Assembly (NCBI GenBank): GCA_035529895.1
Contig: DATKVV010000070.1
Span: forward strand, 137,762-201,761
DNA: 64,000 nucleotides
Direction of reading: 5' to 3'
From: JAUWKC01 sp035529895
Lineage (GTDB): Bacteria; Planctomycetota; Phycisphaerae; Sedimentisphaerales; Anaerobacaceae
The notes beneath the pieces are model-generated. The model was not told where the DNA came from. It did not search any database and saw nothing but the letters and a program-made list of their open reading frames with translations. Both the position numbers and the translations under genes were made by a program. Shown here piece after piece: positions 8,020 to 20,640 of this stretch. Each line of letters starts with the position of its first letter. Position 1 is the stretch's first letter.

Positions 8020-8595
8020 AAGTTTCGTTCCCGTCAGAGGCCTCGCCGCCCCTTCTCAAATTCCACCTGAAAACTTCGAAAAACTAATATTTTACCACCG
8101 GCTTTAGCAAAAGCAAGATAAAATCTCCCTGTCAGCAACACCAAGCATCAAGGGCGATTTACTCTCTTTTCGCTGAATTTATCTCGCTTGATTATTGGCA
8201 GGAAAGGCCTTCTTTTGACTCAAAAAGCAAAAAGTAAGCACTCGCTTCCTTTTTCCCCTGTCTTGCTTTTCACATTCCTACTTTTTCCTTTTTGAATTCG
8301 CCTTCCTTAAAGGACCAGGAGCCTGGCTCGTTTCCTGATACACTGGCATATCACAAATGGCCAGTTCTCAAGGCCGATTCGCCGGCCTGCTCCGCTAAAA
8401 AAACCAAATAGACCTTCTTACAACCCGTCCCTGACCGACAAATACAGATATGCGGTAGCCGAACTAAATACGCAAAGCCATCCTTGGCAATGCTCGCCTC
8501 GGCTGCACAGACACATTAGCCTATCCCATAAATTCCTTGCCGTCAATAGACTTTCGATAAAAATCTTGCCTCAAATAAAAAAATAAGGGTGTCTT
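8020..8595 (-). other. Long non-coding interval and leader upstream of the S10 operon
   Basis: About 575 nt between the fusA stop and the rpsJ start hold no convincing ORF. On the minus strand there is a candidate promoter at 8518-8546. If transcription starts there, rpsJ has a leader of roughly 490 nt. The middle (8210-8310) is purine-rich on the minus strand, with short A/G runs and one weak AAGC-GAGT-GCTT hairpin followed by T-rich sequence. In E. coli the S10 leader is about 170 nt and is the target of L4 autoregulation; whether this one does the same cannot be told from sequence. Confidence 0.5.
8518..8546 (-). promoter_or_regulatory. Candidate sigma-70-type promoter for the S10-spc operon
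   Basis: On the minus strand, TTGACG (8546-8541) is followed after exactly 17 nt by TAGGCT (8523-8518). The -35 matches consensus in five of six bases; the -10 is weaker (T, A and final T conserved). It lies just downstream of fusA and upstream of rpsJ, where an operon promoter is expected. Confidence 0.4.
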
Positions 8596-10671
8596 TCACA
8601 GAATAATTTGCTCCATGACCTCCTCTGGGGTTCTCTCATAGCTTAACGGCTCCATGGTGAAGCTCCCCCGCCCGGCCGTCGCACTTCTGATTTCGCTTGA
8701 ATACCCAAACATCTCGGCCAGGGGTACCTTGGCATCAATCAACCGCATGTTACCATGCACCCGGCAATCCGTAATCATGCCCCTTTTTCCCAACAAACCG
8801 CCCTGGACCACCCCAAGGTAGGCCTCCGGCACGATCACCTCAAGCCGCATAATCGGCTCAAGAAGGACCGTCCCAGCCTGTTTTAGGGCCTTTTCTACAG
8901 CTATCGTCGCGGCCTGTTCGAACGCCACGTCCGAAGAATCCACCGAATGGAATGAGCCGTCAATTAACGTAACCTTAACTCCCACAACAGGATAGCCTGC
9001 CAAAACCCCGCTGCTCAGGGCATCCCTAACACCTCGTTCCACTGAATGCACGTATTCCTTCGGCACCATCTGCCCACCGGCTTTGTTTTCAAAGTCAATA
9101 TCCCGGCTCCAATGCCCGTGTTCTGTCAATAGCGGTTCAACCGTCAACACAACATGCCCGTACTGGCCGTGACCTCCCGTCTGACGTATGAATTTGCCTT
9201 CGGCCTTCGCCAGTTTCGTAATGGCTTCTTTGTAAGCCACCTTTGGCCTGCCTACCCGCACATCTACGCCTTTTTCTCTAACCAGTTTGTGCTGCAACAC
9301 TTCCAGATGCAACTCCCCCATCCCGCTGATGATTGTCTGGCCCGTTTCGGCATCCACTTTAAACTCGAAAGTCGGATCTTCCCGCCTCAAAACGGCCAGT
9401 GCCTCCGCCAGTTTTGGCCTTTCGGCCGCCGTTCTGGGCTCGATCGACATACTAACAACGGTTTCCGGGAAGGTAATACTCGGCAGGCAAACAGGCTTCT
9501 TGGGGTCACAAAGCGTATCGCCGGTAAGCGTCTCCTTCAGGCCGACAACTGCAACAATATCACCGGCGCCGGCCGAATCCAGAAGCTCCCGCTCATTGGC
9601 GTGCATCTCGAATATCCGCGTAATATTCTCCCGCCGGTCGCGATTGACATTCAATACTCTCCTGCCGGCCTTTAACGTGCCTTGATAAATCCGCAGAAAG
9701 TATAAATCACCGTGCGTATCGCTCGTAATCTTAAACGCAATTGCAACCAGGCTGCCATTTCGGTCGCACTCAACCGTTATTTTCTTGCTTACATCGCCCG
9801 GCTTGTGCCCGACTATAACAGGCTTATCCAGCGGAGAAGGCAGAAAAGCCACAACACCGTCGAGCAGCCTTTGCACGCCAATATACTTCAGGGCTGAACC
9901 GACAAACACCGGCTGAAGGTTGTTGCTCAACGTACCTTTCCTGATTGCTCCTGTAATCACCTCGATGCTGACCGGCTTGTCGTGCACGTAAGCATCCATT
10001 AGCTGCTCATCATATTCGGCAGCGAGCCCGAGCAGGTGGATTCTTCCCTGCTGGGCGATTTGCCGCAATTCAGCAGGAATCTCAGTCTCTTCATACGTTG
10101 CTCCCAGCTCTTCAGGCTTGTAGAAGACCGCCCGCATCTTCATCAGGTCCACTATTCCGGAAAAAGAGCCTTCCGCCCCGATAGGCAACTGCAATAAAAG
10201 TGGATTAGCAAGCAGCTTGTCACGAATACTTGCAACAGTCATCTCGAAGTCCGCGCCGGTCTTATCCATTTTATTCACGAAGAAAAGGCAGGGCAGAGCG
10301 TATTTTTGCCCCTGTCTCCAGACCGTCTCGGTCTGCGCCTGCACACCCTCGCTGCCGTCCAACACAGCCACGGCGCCATCAAGAACACGCAGCGACCTTT
10401 CCACCTCAGCGGTAAAATCGATGTGTCCGGGCGTATCGATAAGGTTAATATCATACCCTTTCCAGGGACACTTGGTCGCGGCTGAAGTGATGGTAATGCC
10501 CCTTTTCTGTTCCTCCTCCAGGTAATCCATAACCGCGGTCCCGTCATGGACTTCGCCCATCTTGTAGGTCTTGCCCGCATAATAGAGTATGCGCTCGGTT
10601 ACCGTTGTCTTTCCGGCATCGATATGAGCCACAATTCCTATATTACGCAGTTTTTCCAGATTAGATGGCAT
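8596..10671 (-). CDS. fusA: Translation elongation factor G
   Basis: EF-G is the GTPase that drives translocation. I chose the ATG at 10671 (MPSNLEKLRNIGIVAHID); the upstream ATG at 10713 adds 14 atypical residues. The product has 691 residues, standard for EF-G. GTPase motifs are all present: AHIDAGKTT (G1), RGITITSAAT (G2), DTPGH (G3) and NKMDKTGADF (G4). Domain IV and the C-terminal EF-G fold follow (GGHGQYGHVVLTVEPLL, then SYERTPEEVMEQII). It is separated from rpsG by an intrinsic terminator, so it is probably transcribed on its own rather than within the str operon. Confidence 0.96.
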   Translation of the reverse strand: MPSNLEKLRNIGIVAHIDAGKTTVTERILYYAGKTYKMGEVHDGTAVMDYLEEEQKRGITITSAATKCPWKGYDINLIDTPGHIDFTAEVERSLRVLDGAVAVLDGSEGVQAQTETVWRQGQKYALPCLFFVNKMDKTGADFEMTVASIRDKLLANPLLLQLPIGAEGSFSGIVDLMKMRAVFYKPEELGATYEETEIPAELRQIAQQGRIHLLGLAAEYDEQLMDAYVHDKPVSIEVITGAIRKGTLSNNLQPVFVGSALKYIGVQRLLDGVVAFLPSPLDKPVIVGHKPGDVSKKITVECDRNGSLVAIAFKITSDTHGDLYFLRIYQGTLKAGRRVLNVNRDRRENITRIFEMHANERELLDSAGAGDIVAVVGLKETLTGDTLCDPKKPVCLPSITFPETVVSMSIEPRTAAERPKLAEALAVLRREDPTFEFKVDAETGQTIISGMGELHLEVLQHKLVREKGVDVRVGRPKVAYKEAITKLAKAEGKFIRQTGGHGQYGHVVLTVEPLLTEHGHWSRDIDFENKAGGQMVPKEYVHSVERGVRDALSSGVLAGYPVVGVKVTLIDGSFHSVDSSDVAFEQAATIAVEKALKQAGTVLLEPIMRLEVIVPEAYLGVVQGGLLGKRGMITDCRVHGNMRLIDAKVPLAEMFGYSSEIRSATAGRGSFTMEPLSYERTPEEVMEQIIL

Positions 10672-10743
10672 TGCTGTATCTACTCTCGCATAGCCAGACG
10701 ACAAAAAAACCAACCAAACATAAGCTGCCGTACAAAATATGAA

Positions 10744-10788
10744 TAAAAAAAACTGCCACGGTCATCCCATAAAAAATGCCGTGGCAGT
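10744..10788 (-). terminator. Strong intrinsic terminator after rpsG
   Basis: On the minus strand a perfect 10-bp stem (ACTGCCACGG, 10788-10779, against CCGTGGCAGT, 10761-10752) with a 17-nt loop is followed directly by TTTTTTTA (10751-10744). It starts 14 nt after the rpsG stop. This is a textbook Rho-independent terminator and closes the rpoB-rpoC-rpsL-rpsG transcript before fusA. Confidence 0.85.
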
Positions 10789-10802
10789 CTAAAACCAACA
10801 CT

Positions 10803-11276
10803 TTACCAGGCAAAGTGGGCAAACGCCTTATTGGCCTCGGCCATTCTATGAATGTTTTCTCTGGTGGTCATTGCGACACCGTGCCCGTTATAGGCGTCTA
10901 TCAGTTCCGAAGCCAGCCGGTCACACATCGGTTTGCCTTTCTTGCTTCTGGCGGCCTGTAATATCCAGCGAAAAGCCAGAGACTGCTGACGTCTGGCTTT
11001 TACCTGCATTGGGACCTGATAGCTCGCACCGCCAACGCGCTTGCTGCGAACCTCAAGCAGCGGTTTGACATTATTGACGGCCTTCTCAAACACGTCAAGC
11101 GGCTGCGCATCCTTCATTTTTTCGCCTACGATGTCCATCGCACGATAGAAGGCCCGCTCGGCCACGCTCTTCTTGCCCTGCCACATCATAGTGTTAATAA
11201 ACTTCGCGACCAGCTTGCTATTGTACTTGGGGTCGGGTCCTAATTGCTCGCTTGATGCCGTCCACTTTTTTGCCAT
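10803..11276 (-). CDS. rpsG: 30S ribosomal protein S7
   Basis: S7 nucleates assembly of the small-subunit head and contacts the E site. It has 157 residues, standard length. Visible blocks are DPKYNSKLVAKFINTMMWQGKKSVAERAFYRAMDIV and the rRNA-binding VGGASYQVPMQVKARRQQSLAFRWIL, and the C terminus carries TTRENIHRMAEANKAFAHFAW. It follows rpsL by about 55 nt. A strong terminator lies immediately downstream. Confidence 0.97.
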   Translation of the reverse strand: MAKKWTASSEQLGPDPKYNSKLVAKFINTMMWQGKKSVAERAFYRAMDIVGEKMKDAQPLDVFEKAVNNVKPLLEVRSKRVGGASYQVPMQVKARRQQSLAFRWILQAARSKKGKPMCDRLASELIDAYNGHGVAMTTRENIHRMAEANKAFAHFAW

Positions 11277-11331
11277 AAGTTCCTCGTATATCCCTGAAAG
11301 TCTCTAAGGGCAATGGATTTTATACGCCGCC

Positions 11332-11712
11332 TTATCCACCGGCTTTACCTTTCTTGGCCCCGTATTTGCTTCTACCCTGCCTGCGGTTTGCAACACCCGC
11401 GCAGTCGAGGACTCCGCGGACAATATGATATCGCACGCCGGGCAGGTCTCTGACGCGGCCGCCACGGATGGTAACCGTGCTGTGCTCCTGCAGGTTATGG
11501 TCAATGCCCGGTATGTAGGCGGTAACTTCTTTGCCGTTGGTCAGTCTGACACGGGCAATCTTGCGCAGGGCCGAGTTTGGCTTCTTGGGTGTCTGGGTCC
11601 GCACAATCAGGCATACGCCCCTCTTCTGGGGCGACCCGCTGATGTCGGATACACGCCTCTTACCCTTGCCTTTCGCTCTCGCACGCCTGACTAACTGGTT
11701 TATCGTGGGCAT
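11332..11712 (-). CDS. rpsL: 30S ribosomal protein S12 with Arg at position 88
   Basis: S12 sits at the decoding centre and controls accuracy. It has 126 residues. The decoding loops are TPKKPNSALRK (residues 41-51, Lys43 kept) and GGRVRDLPGVRYH (84-96). In most bacteria the second loop is GGRVKDLPGVRYH; here residue 88 is Arg. Lys88 to Arg (Lys87 in mature E. coli numbering) is a known streptomycin-resistance change in Mycobacterium tuberculosis and E. coli. It lies between rpoC and rpsG. Confidence 0.97.
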   Translation of the reverse strand: MPTINQLVRRARAKGKGKRRVSDISGSPQKRGVCLIVRTQTPKKPNSALRKIARVRLTNGKEVTAYIPGIDHNLQEHSTVTIRGGRVRDLPGVRYHIVRGVLDCAGVANRRQGRSKYGAKKGKAGG

Positions 11713-11762
11713 AATTCCCTTCCAATCTCAATTTCTTCCATTTAATCGCCTGAGACAAAACT

Positions 11763-16049
<4,287 letters not shown>

Positions 16050-16116
16050 TTGAGGTCAACTCCTTATAATTCAGATATGCACAAGTCACAAACAAGTTTG
16101 TGCCATTGTGCTCACC

Positions 16117-19100
16117 CTATAGGACAGTACCTCCAAGACGCTTCTTCTCAAGCTGAATATTCAATCCTAATCCTCTTAGTTCATTGCACAATACGTCAAA
16201 TGACAGCGGCGTACCTGCCTCAAGGCTGTTCTGCCCTTTGACCATAGATTCGTAGATTTTTGTCCGCCCCTCGATATCATCGCTCTTGACAGTCAGCATC
16301 TCCTGCAGTGTATAAGCTGCACCATATCCTTCCAGGGCCCAAACCTCCATCTCGCCAAACCTTTGTCCACCCGTTCTGGTCTTACCGCCCAACGGCTGCT
16401 GCGTAATCAGACTGTATGGTCCGGTCGCCCTTGCGTGAATCTTGTCATCAACAAGATGATGCAGCTTCATTATATAAATGTAACCTATTGTGGCGCCCTG
16501 GTCGAACGGCTCGCCCGTTCTGCCGTCACATAATTGAGTCTTCAGACTTGTGGGGGTGTTCACAAAGAACTCATCCACAGGCGGCACCTGCCTGTTCGCT
16601 TCCAACTCCGCCTTTCGCCTGCTCATAAGCTCGTTCGCTTCGGCGGTCAACTTCCTGATATCTTCCTCTGTAGCCCCGTCGAAAACCGGCGAAATAGCCT
16701 GGAAGCCCAATACCTTCGCCACCCAGCCGAGGTGGGTTTCCAGAATCTGCCCGACATTCATCCGGCTCGGAACACCGAGAGGGTTCAGCAGAATATCCAG
16801 ACTCGTACCATCTTCAAGAAACGGCATATCCTCCTCGGGCATAATCTTGGCGATAACACCCTTGTTGCCGTGGCGGCCGGCAATTTTGTCGCCAACGGAC
16901 AGCGTTCTCTTTGTCGCAACATAAACTTTGACCATCTCCAGCACGCCGCTCGGCAGCTCGTCACCATGTTTCAAACGCTCAATCCTGCGTTTCTTCTCCT
17001 CTTGAATCTCAGTAATGTTAATCCAGAATTTGTCCACGATTTTCTGAACATTCTCCCGGACCGACGCCGGCTTGACCCACTTGATATCGAAGTTTTCCAC
17101 CTGTTCGTAAATAACCTCATCATCGCTGCTTTCACCGACTTTTTGACGCGTCGAAGGATCCACAATCGTGACGTCGAACTTCTTGCGAATTGCTTCGATC
17201 ATCTGTCTGAATACGAAACATTCTTTGCTCTTCATCTGATCTTCATATTGCCTCATCTCCGCTTTGAGGGTCTTCTTTTGTTCTTCGCCCCCAACGCCGC
17301 GTTTGGTGAAGAGCTCGGTCTTTATCACCACACCCTCATAGCCGCTGGGCAGCTCAAGCGAGTCGTTCTTGACATCTTCGCCCGCCCTGCCAAAGATGGC
17401 ATGCAGCAGCTTTTCTTCGGGCGTCAGTTCGGTTTTACTCTTGGGCACAACCTTACCAACGAGAATATCGCCGGGGCACACCCTTGTTCCCTCGCGAATC
17501 ACCCCGTGCTCATCGAGATTTCGCAGCGCTCTCTCGCCCACATTAGGGATATCCCGGGTAAATTCTTCCGTACCCAGACGAGTTTCACGCACCTCCGCCG
17601 TGAATTCGTCAATGTGAATGCTTGTGAAACTGTCATTCTTTATGAGTTTTTCACTGACAACAATCGCGTCCTCAAAGTTAAAACCGTCGAAAGAAACAAA
17701 CCCAACGAGCACATTCTTGCCGAGGGCCAACACGCCGTCGGCCGTCCCGCCGCCGTCTGCAATAATCTGACCCTTCTCTACTTTTTGGCCAAGCTTGACA
17801 ATAGGCTTTTGATTAAGGCAGGTCCTTTCGTTCAACCCCACAAATTTTTCGAGCTTATATTCATCGGTGTGGTTAATGACGATGTGCTGTGCGTCCACCG
17901 TGGTCACGGCCCCGGCCCTCTTGGCGCGGACTACCATACTCGAGTTCCTGCCCACAACTTCTTCCATGCCCGTGCCAACCAACAGCGCTTCTGTCTTCAG
18001 CAGCGGAACCGCCTGCCGCTGCATGTTGGAACCCATTAAAGCCCTGTTCGCGTCATCGTGTTCCAGGAACGGGATAAGCGAAGCCGACACGCCGACAGTC
18101 TGTTTTGGTGAAACGTCAACGTAGTTAACCTCTTCGCTCGAAACCTGCGCCAGCTCACCGCCTTTCATGGCCAACACCACACCCTGTTTTATTTTCCCCG
18201 TCTGCTGGTCGAACGCCGCCGGAGCCGCAATAACTGCCTTCATGTCATCGTCGGCACGCAAATAGTCCACCTTGTCAGTGGCCTTGCCTTTTTCGACTTT
18301 TCGATATGGCGTAAGCAGGAATCCATATTCGTCAACCGTCGCAAATATCGCTAACGAGGAAATCAAGCCGATATTTGTGCCCTCAGGCGTTTCAATCGGA
18401 CAAATTCTGCCGTAATGGCTGATGTGAACGTCGCGAACCTCAAAACCGGCTCGCCTCCTGTTTAGCCCGCCGGGGCCAAGAGCCGACAGACGCCTTTCGT
18501 GCGTCAACTGGCTCAAGGCGTTCGTCTGGTCAACAACCTGGCTCAGCTCACCCCGGCCAAAGAAGAAATTAATGCTGCTCGAAACGCTTTTGGTATTTAC
18601 TAAATCCGCAATCCGCATGGGTTCTTCCGTGTCTCTCCTTATGCTCATGCGCTCCTGAACCGTTTTGCGAAGTTTAAGCAGACCCTTCCTGATTTCGTCC
18701 CCGGCAAGCTCGTCAATTGTTCGCAATCTTCTGTTGCCCAGATGGTCAATATCATCAACCATCCCCTCGTTGTTGCGCAACGCAATTATGTATTTCATGG
18801 TATTCAGGAAATCTTCGGGCCGCAGCGTCATCTCATTCTCATCCACCGTCAGATTTAACTTGCGGTTCAATCTGAACCTGCCGACTCTGCCCAGACGATA
18901 GCGGTTCGAATCAAAAAACTTCTCGGCAAAGAATGCTCTTGCCTTCTCTTCATTGGGCGGATTGCCCGGTCTCAATCTCACATAAAACTTCAGCAGGGCC
19001 TGCTCATGACTTTGGCAGTCGTCCTCCGCCAGAGTGTTCAAAACAAGCGTGTCCCCGGCCTGCTCGATTACTTCGATCCTGTTGTCTCCGGCAACCGAGA

Positions 19101-20559
19101 TGCCATGCTCAACTAACTCCGTTAGCGCCCATGTCTTCAAAAGATTGTCGCCACAGTCACCAATACGCTTGTGGGTACCTGACTTGAATGTGGCCTTAAA
19201 ATGTATGCGCAGGCGATTCCCCAACCCCTGAGCTCGCGGGTTCGTGCTTTTCTCCGAACCAGCCTTGCCGACATAACCGTCATTGACCCTGCCCGTTTTG
19301 AGGCTCTTGAAGAAGTAGATTCCCTGCTCATTGGTCACGCCCTTGTATTCATCCAAGTTTCTTACTTCGATCCAACCCGAACTGCTTTCGATCGCTTTTT
19401 TACACTCTCGAAACAGCTCATCCAGCATGGGGTTACTCTTCCAAGCTGCGTCCAACTGGTCCTTCTTCAACAACCCGTCCTCGTCATTGAACCTGGGACA
19501 CATTTTATCCTTACCCGCAGGATACTCTAAAGCGAGTTTCGTTTCCAGCGCAGACAATTGGCGCTCGGCACCCTTGTCTTTTAAGACCACCCCCTGTTGC
19601 TCGGTGACTACGCACTTGAATACGAATCCGCCTGTCCGTATGCCTCCGGCTACGATATACATTTCACGCAGGGCCTTTTGGTTCTGTTCAACCCAACGAC
19701 GACCCTCATCAGTTTCGAGCCACTTCTGCGCTTCCGTTAAGGACATTCTCAGCGGGGCATGCGAGGAAACTCTGGCGCTTTGTATGAGCGAGACTTTGTC
19801 ACCGATGAGCCTGCCGGCCTTGACAATAATTTCGCCGGTCTCCGTGTCCACAATCGGCCCTACCGCCCACATCGAAGGCGTCAGTTTCGCTGCCGGAACA
19901 GTCTTGGTCGGGTAAAAGGCACGCAGAATATCCTCAGTGGTGCTATAGGCACGGTCTATCGCCCGCAGGAAAATGGTTGCCGGGATCTTGCTGGACTGGT
20001 CGATTTTGACCACCAGTATGTCTTTATGGGTAACACTTATCTCTATCCAACTGCCCCGCTCAGGTATGACTCTGCCCCCGTGCAGCACCCTGTCGCCTTC
20101 TTTGCTCTCTATCAGAAAATCAACGCCGGGGCTTCGGTGCAGCTGGTTTACAATCACGCGCTCGGCGCCGTTGATGATAAACTCACCGCCGCCTATCATG
20201 ACCGGAATTTCGCCCAGGTATATACTCTGTTCGGCCAGATCCTCATCATCTTTCGAGCGCAGTCTGCAGCATACCTTCAATGGGTAACCGTATGTCAGCC
20301 GCAATTGTCGGCATTCATGAGGCGTATAACGCGGGTCTTCCAGCTCATAGTACAGATATTCCAAATACATCGTCTTGTCATAGTTCTGAATCGGGAATAT
20401 CTCACGAAACAGACCTTCAAGCCCCACGCACTTCCTTTTGGTCGGCGCAACATCTCTCTGCAGGAAGCTCTCGTAGCTTGTTCTCTGTATCGCAACCAGG
20501 TCCGGCACATCAACGACGTCCCGTACTTTTCCAAAATCCCGCACTTTCTGTAGCACCAT
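16117..20559 (-). CDS. rpoB: DNA-directed RNA polymerase beta subunit with a large lobe insertion
   Basis: Beta forms the catalytic core with beta-prime. I chose the ATG at 20559 (MVLQKVRDFGKV) with GGGAG 7-8 nt upstream; a TTG nine codons earlier is less likely. It has 1480 residues against 1342 in E. coli. Core motifs are normal: ELSQVVDQTNALSQLTHERRLSALGPGG (rifampicin region, with the Gln, Asp, His and Ser equivalents of 513/516/526/531 kept) and GDKIAGRHGNKGV. About 240 residues (roughly 263-500) are inserted where E. coli has the tail of its dispensable region I. This insert contains a GIY-YIG-like stretch, annotated separately. Confidence 0.98.
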   Translation of the reverse strand: MVLQKVRDFGKVRDVVDVPDLVAIQRTSYESFLQRDVAPTKRKCVGLEGLFREIFPIQNYDKTMYLEYLYYELEDPRYTPHECRQLRLTYGYPLKVCCRLRSKDDEDLAEQSIYLGEIPVMIGGGEFIINGAERVIVNQLHRSPGVDFLIESKEGDRVLHGGRVIPERGSWIEISVTHKDILVVKIDQSSKIPATIFLRAIDRAYSTTEDILRAFYPTKTVPAAKLTPSMWAVGPIVDTETGEIIVKAGRLIGDKVSLIQSARVSSHAPLRMSLTEAQKWLETDEGRRWVEQNQKALREMYIVAGGIRTGGFVFKCVVTEQQGVVLKDKGAERQLSALETKLALEYPAGKDKMCPRFNDEDGLLKKDQLDAAWKSNPMLDELFRECKKAIESSSGWIEVRNLDEYKGVTNEQGIYFFKSLKTGRVNDGYVGKAGSEKSTNPRAQGLGNRLRIHFKATFKSGTHKRIGDCGDNLLKTWALTELVEHGISVAGDNRIEVIEQAGDTLVLNTLAEDDCQSHEQALLKFYVRLRPGNPPNEEKARAFFAEKFFDSNRYRLGRVGRFRLNRKLNLTVDENEMTLRPEDFLNTMKYIIALRNNEGMVDDIDHLGNRRLRTIDELAGDEIRKGLLKLRKTVQERMSIRRDTEEPMRIADLVNTKSVSSSINFFFGRGELSQVVDQTNALSQLTHERRLSALGPGGLNRRRAGFEVRDVHISHYGRICPIETPEGTNIGLISSLAIFATVDEYGFLLTPYRKVEKGKATDKVDYLRADDDMKAVIAAPAAFDQQTGKIKQGVVLAMKGGELAQVSSEEVNYVDVSPKQTVGVSASLIPFLEHDDANRALMGSNMQRQAVPLLKTEALLVGTGMEEVVGRNSSMVVRAKRAGAVTTVDAQHIVINHTDEYKLEKFVGLNERTCLNQKPIVKLGQKVEKGQIIADGGGTADGVLALGKNVLVGFVSFDGFNFEDAIVVSEKLIKNDSFTSIHIDEFTAEVRETRLGTEEFTRDIPNVGERALRNLDEHGVIREGTRVCPGDILVGKVVPKSKTELTPEEKLLHAIFGRAGEDVKNDSLELPSGYEGVVIKTELFTKRGVGGEEQKKTLKAEMRQYEDQMKSKECFVFRQMIEAIRKKFDVTIVDPSTRQKVGESSDDEVIYEQVENFDIKWVKPASVRENVQKIVDKFWINITEIQEEKKRRIERLKHGDELPSGVLEMVKVYVATKRTLSVGDKIAGRHGNKGVIAKIMPEEDMPFLEDGTSLDILLNPLGVPSRMNVGQILETHLGWVAKVLGFQAISPVFDGATEEDIRKLTAEANELMSRRKAELEANRQVPPVDEFFVNTPTSLKTQLCDGRTGEPFDQGATIGYIYIMKLHHLVDDKIHARATGPYSLITQQPLGGKTRTGGQRFGEMEVWALEGYGAAYTLQEMLTVKSDDIEGRTKIYESMVKGQNSLEAGTPLSFDVLCNELRGLGLNIQLEKKRLGGTVL
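19102..19359 (-). other. GIY-YIG-nuclease-like segment inside the RpoB insertion
   Basis: RpoB residues about 401-486 read GIYFFKSLKTGRVNDGYVGKAG (413-434), then NRLRIHF (448-454). This matches the plan of GIY-YIG domains: GIY, about 13 residues, Y-V/I-G followed by KA, and then the helix with the conserved Arg. UvrC proteins read GVY...YVGKAKNLR-x-R-x-x-SYF in the same place. A catalytic Glu after this helix cannot be assigned with confidence (Glu481 in LTELVEHG is a candidate), so nuclease activity is doubtful. The flanks are intact RpoB (TETGEIIVKAG before; LVLNTLAEDDCQSHEQALLKFY after), so the reading frame is continuous. Confidence 0.6.
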
Positions 20560-20581
20560 TTTTCCACTCCCAAAATCAACT

Positions 20582-20622
20582 GACAACGGGCGGCATTCGG
20601 AACATTTTCTTCACCCGCTGTC
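20582..20622 (-). promoter_or_regulatory. Possible attenuator hairpin between rplL and rpoB
   Basis: On the minus strand GACAGCGGG (20622-20614) can pair with CCCGTTGTC (20590-20582), a nine-pair stem with one G-T wobble and a 23-nt loop, just upstream of the rpoB ribosome-binding site. No T-run follows, so it is not a simple terminator. In E. coli this interval carries an attenuator and an RNase III site, which makes the position suggestive. Confidence 0.3.
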
Positions 20623-20640
20623 CGCCATATGTGATTCTCT

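Noticed and set aside
16534..18039. 501-codon plus-strand frame opposite rpoB
   Set aside because: Antisense shadow of a highly conserved gene; His/Leu/Asn-rich product is typical of such shadows.
19057..19773. Possible intein in RpoB
   Set aside because: The insert lacks a Cys/Ser start at the first junction and the terminal HN-Cys/Ser/Thr splice motif; the flanks continue as ordinary RpoB.
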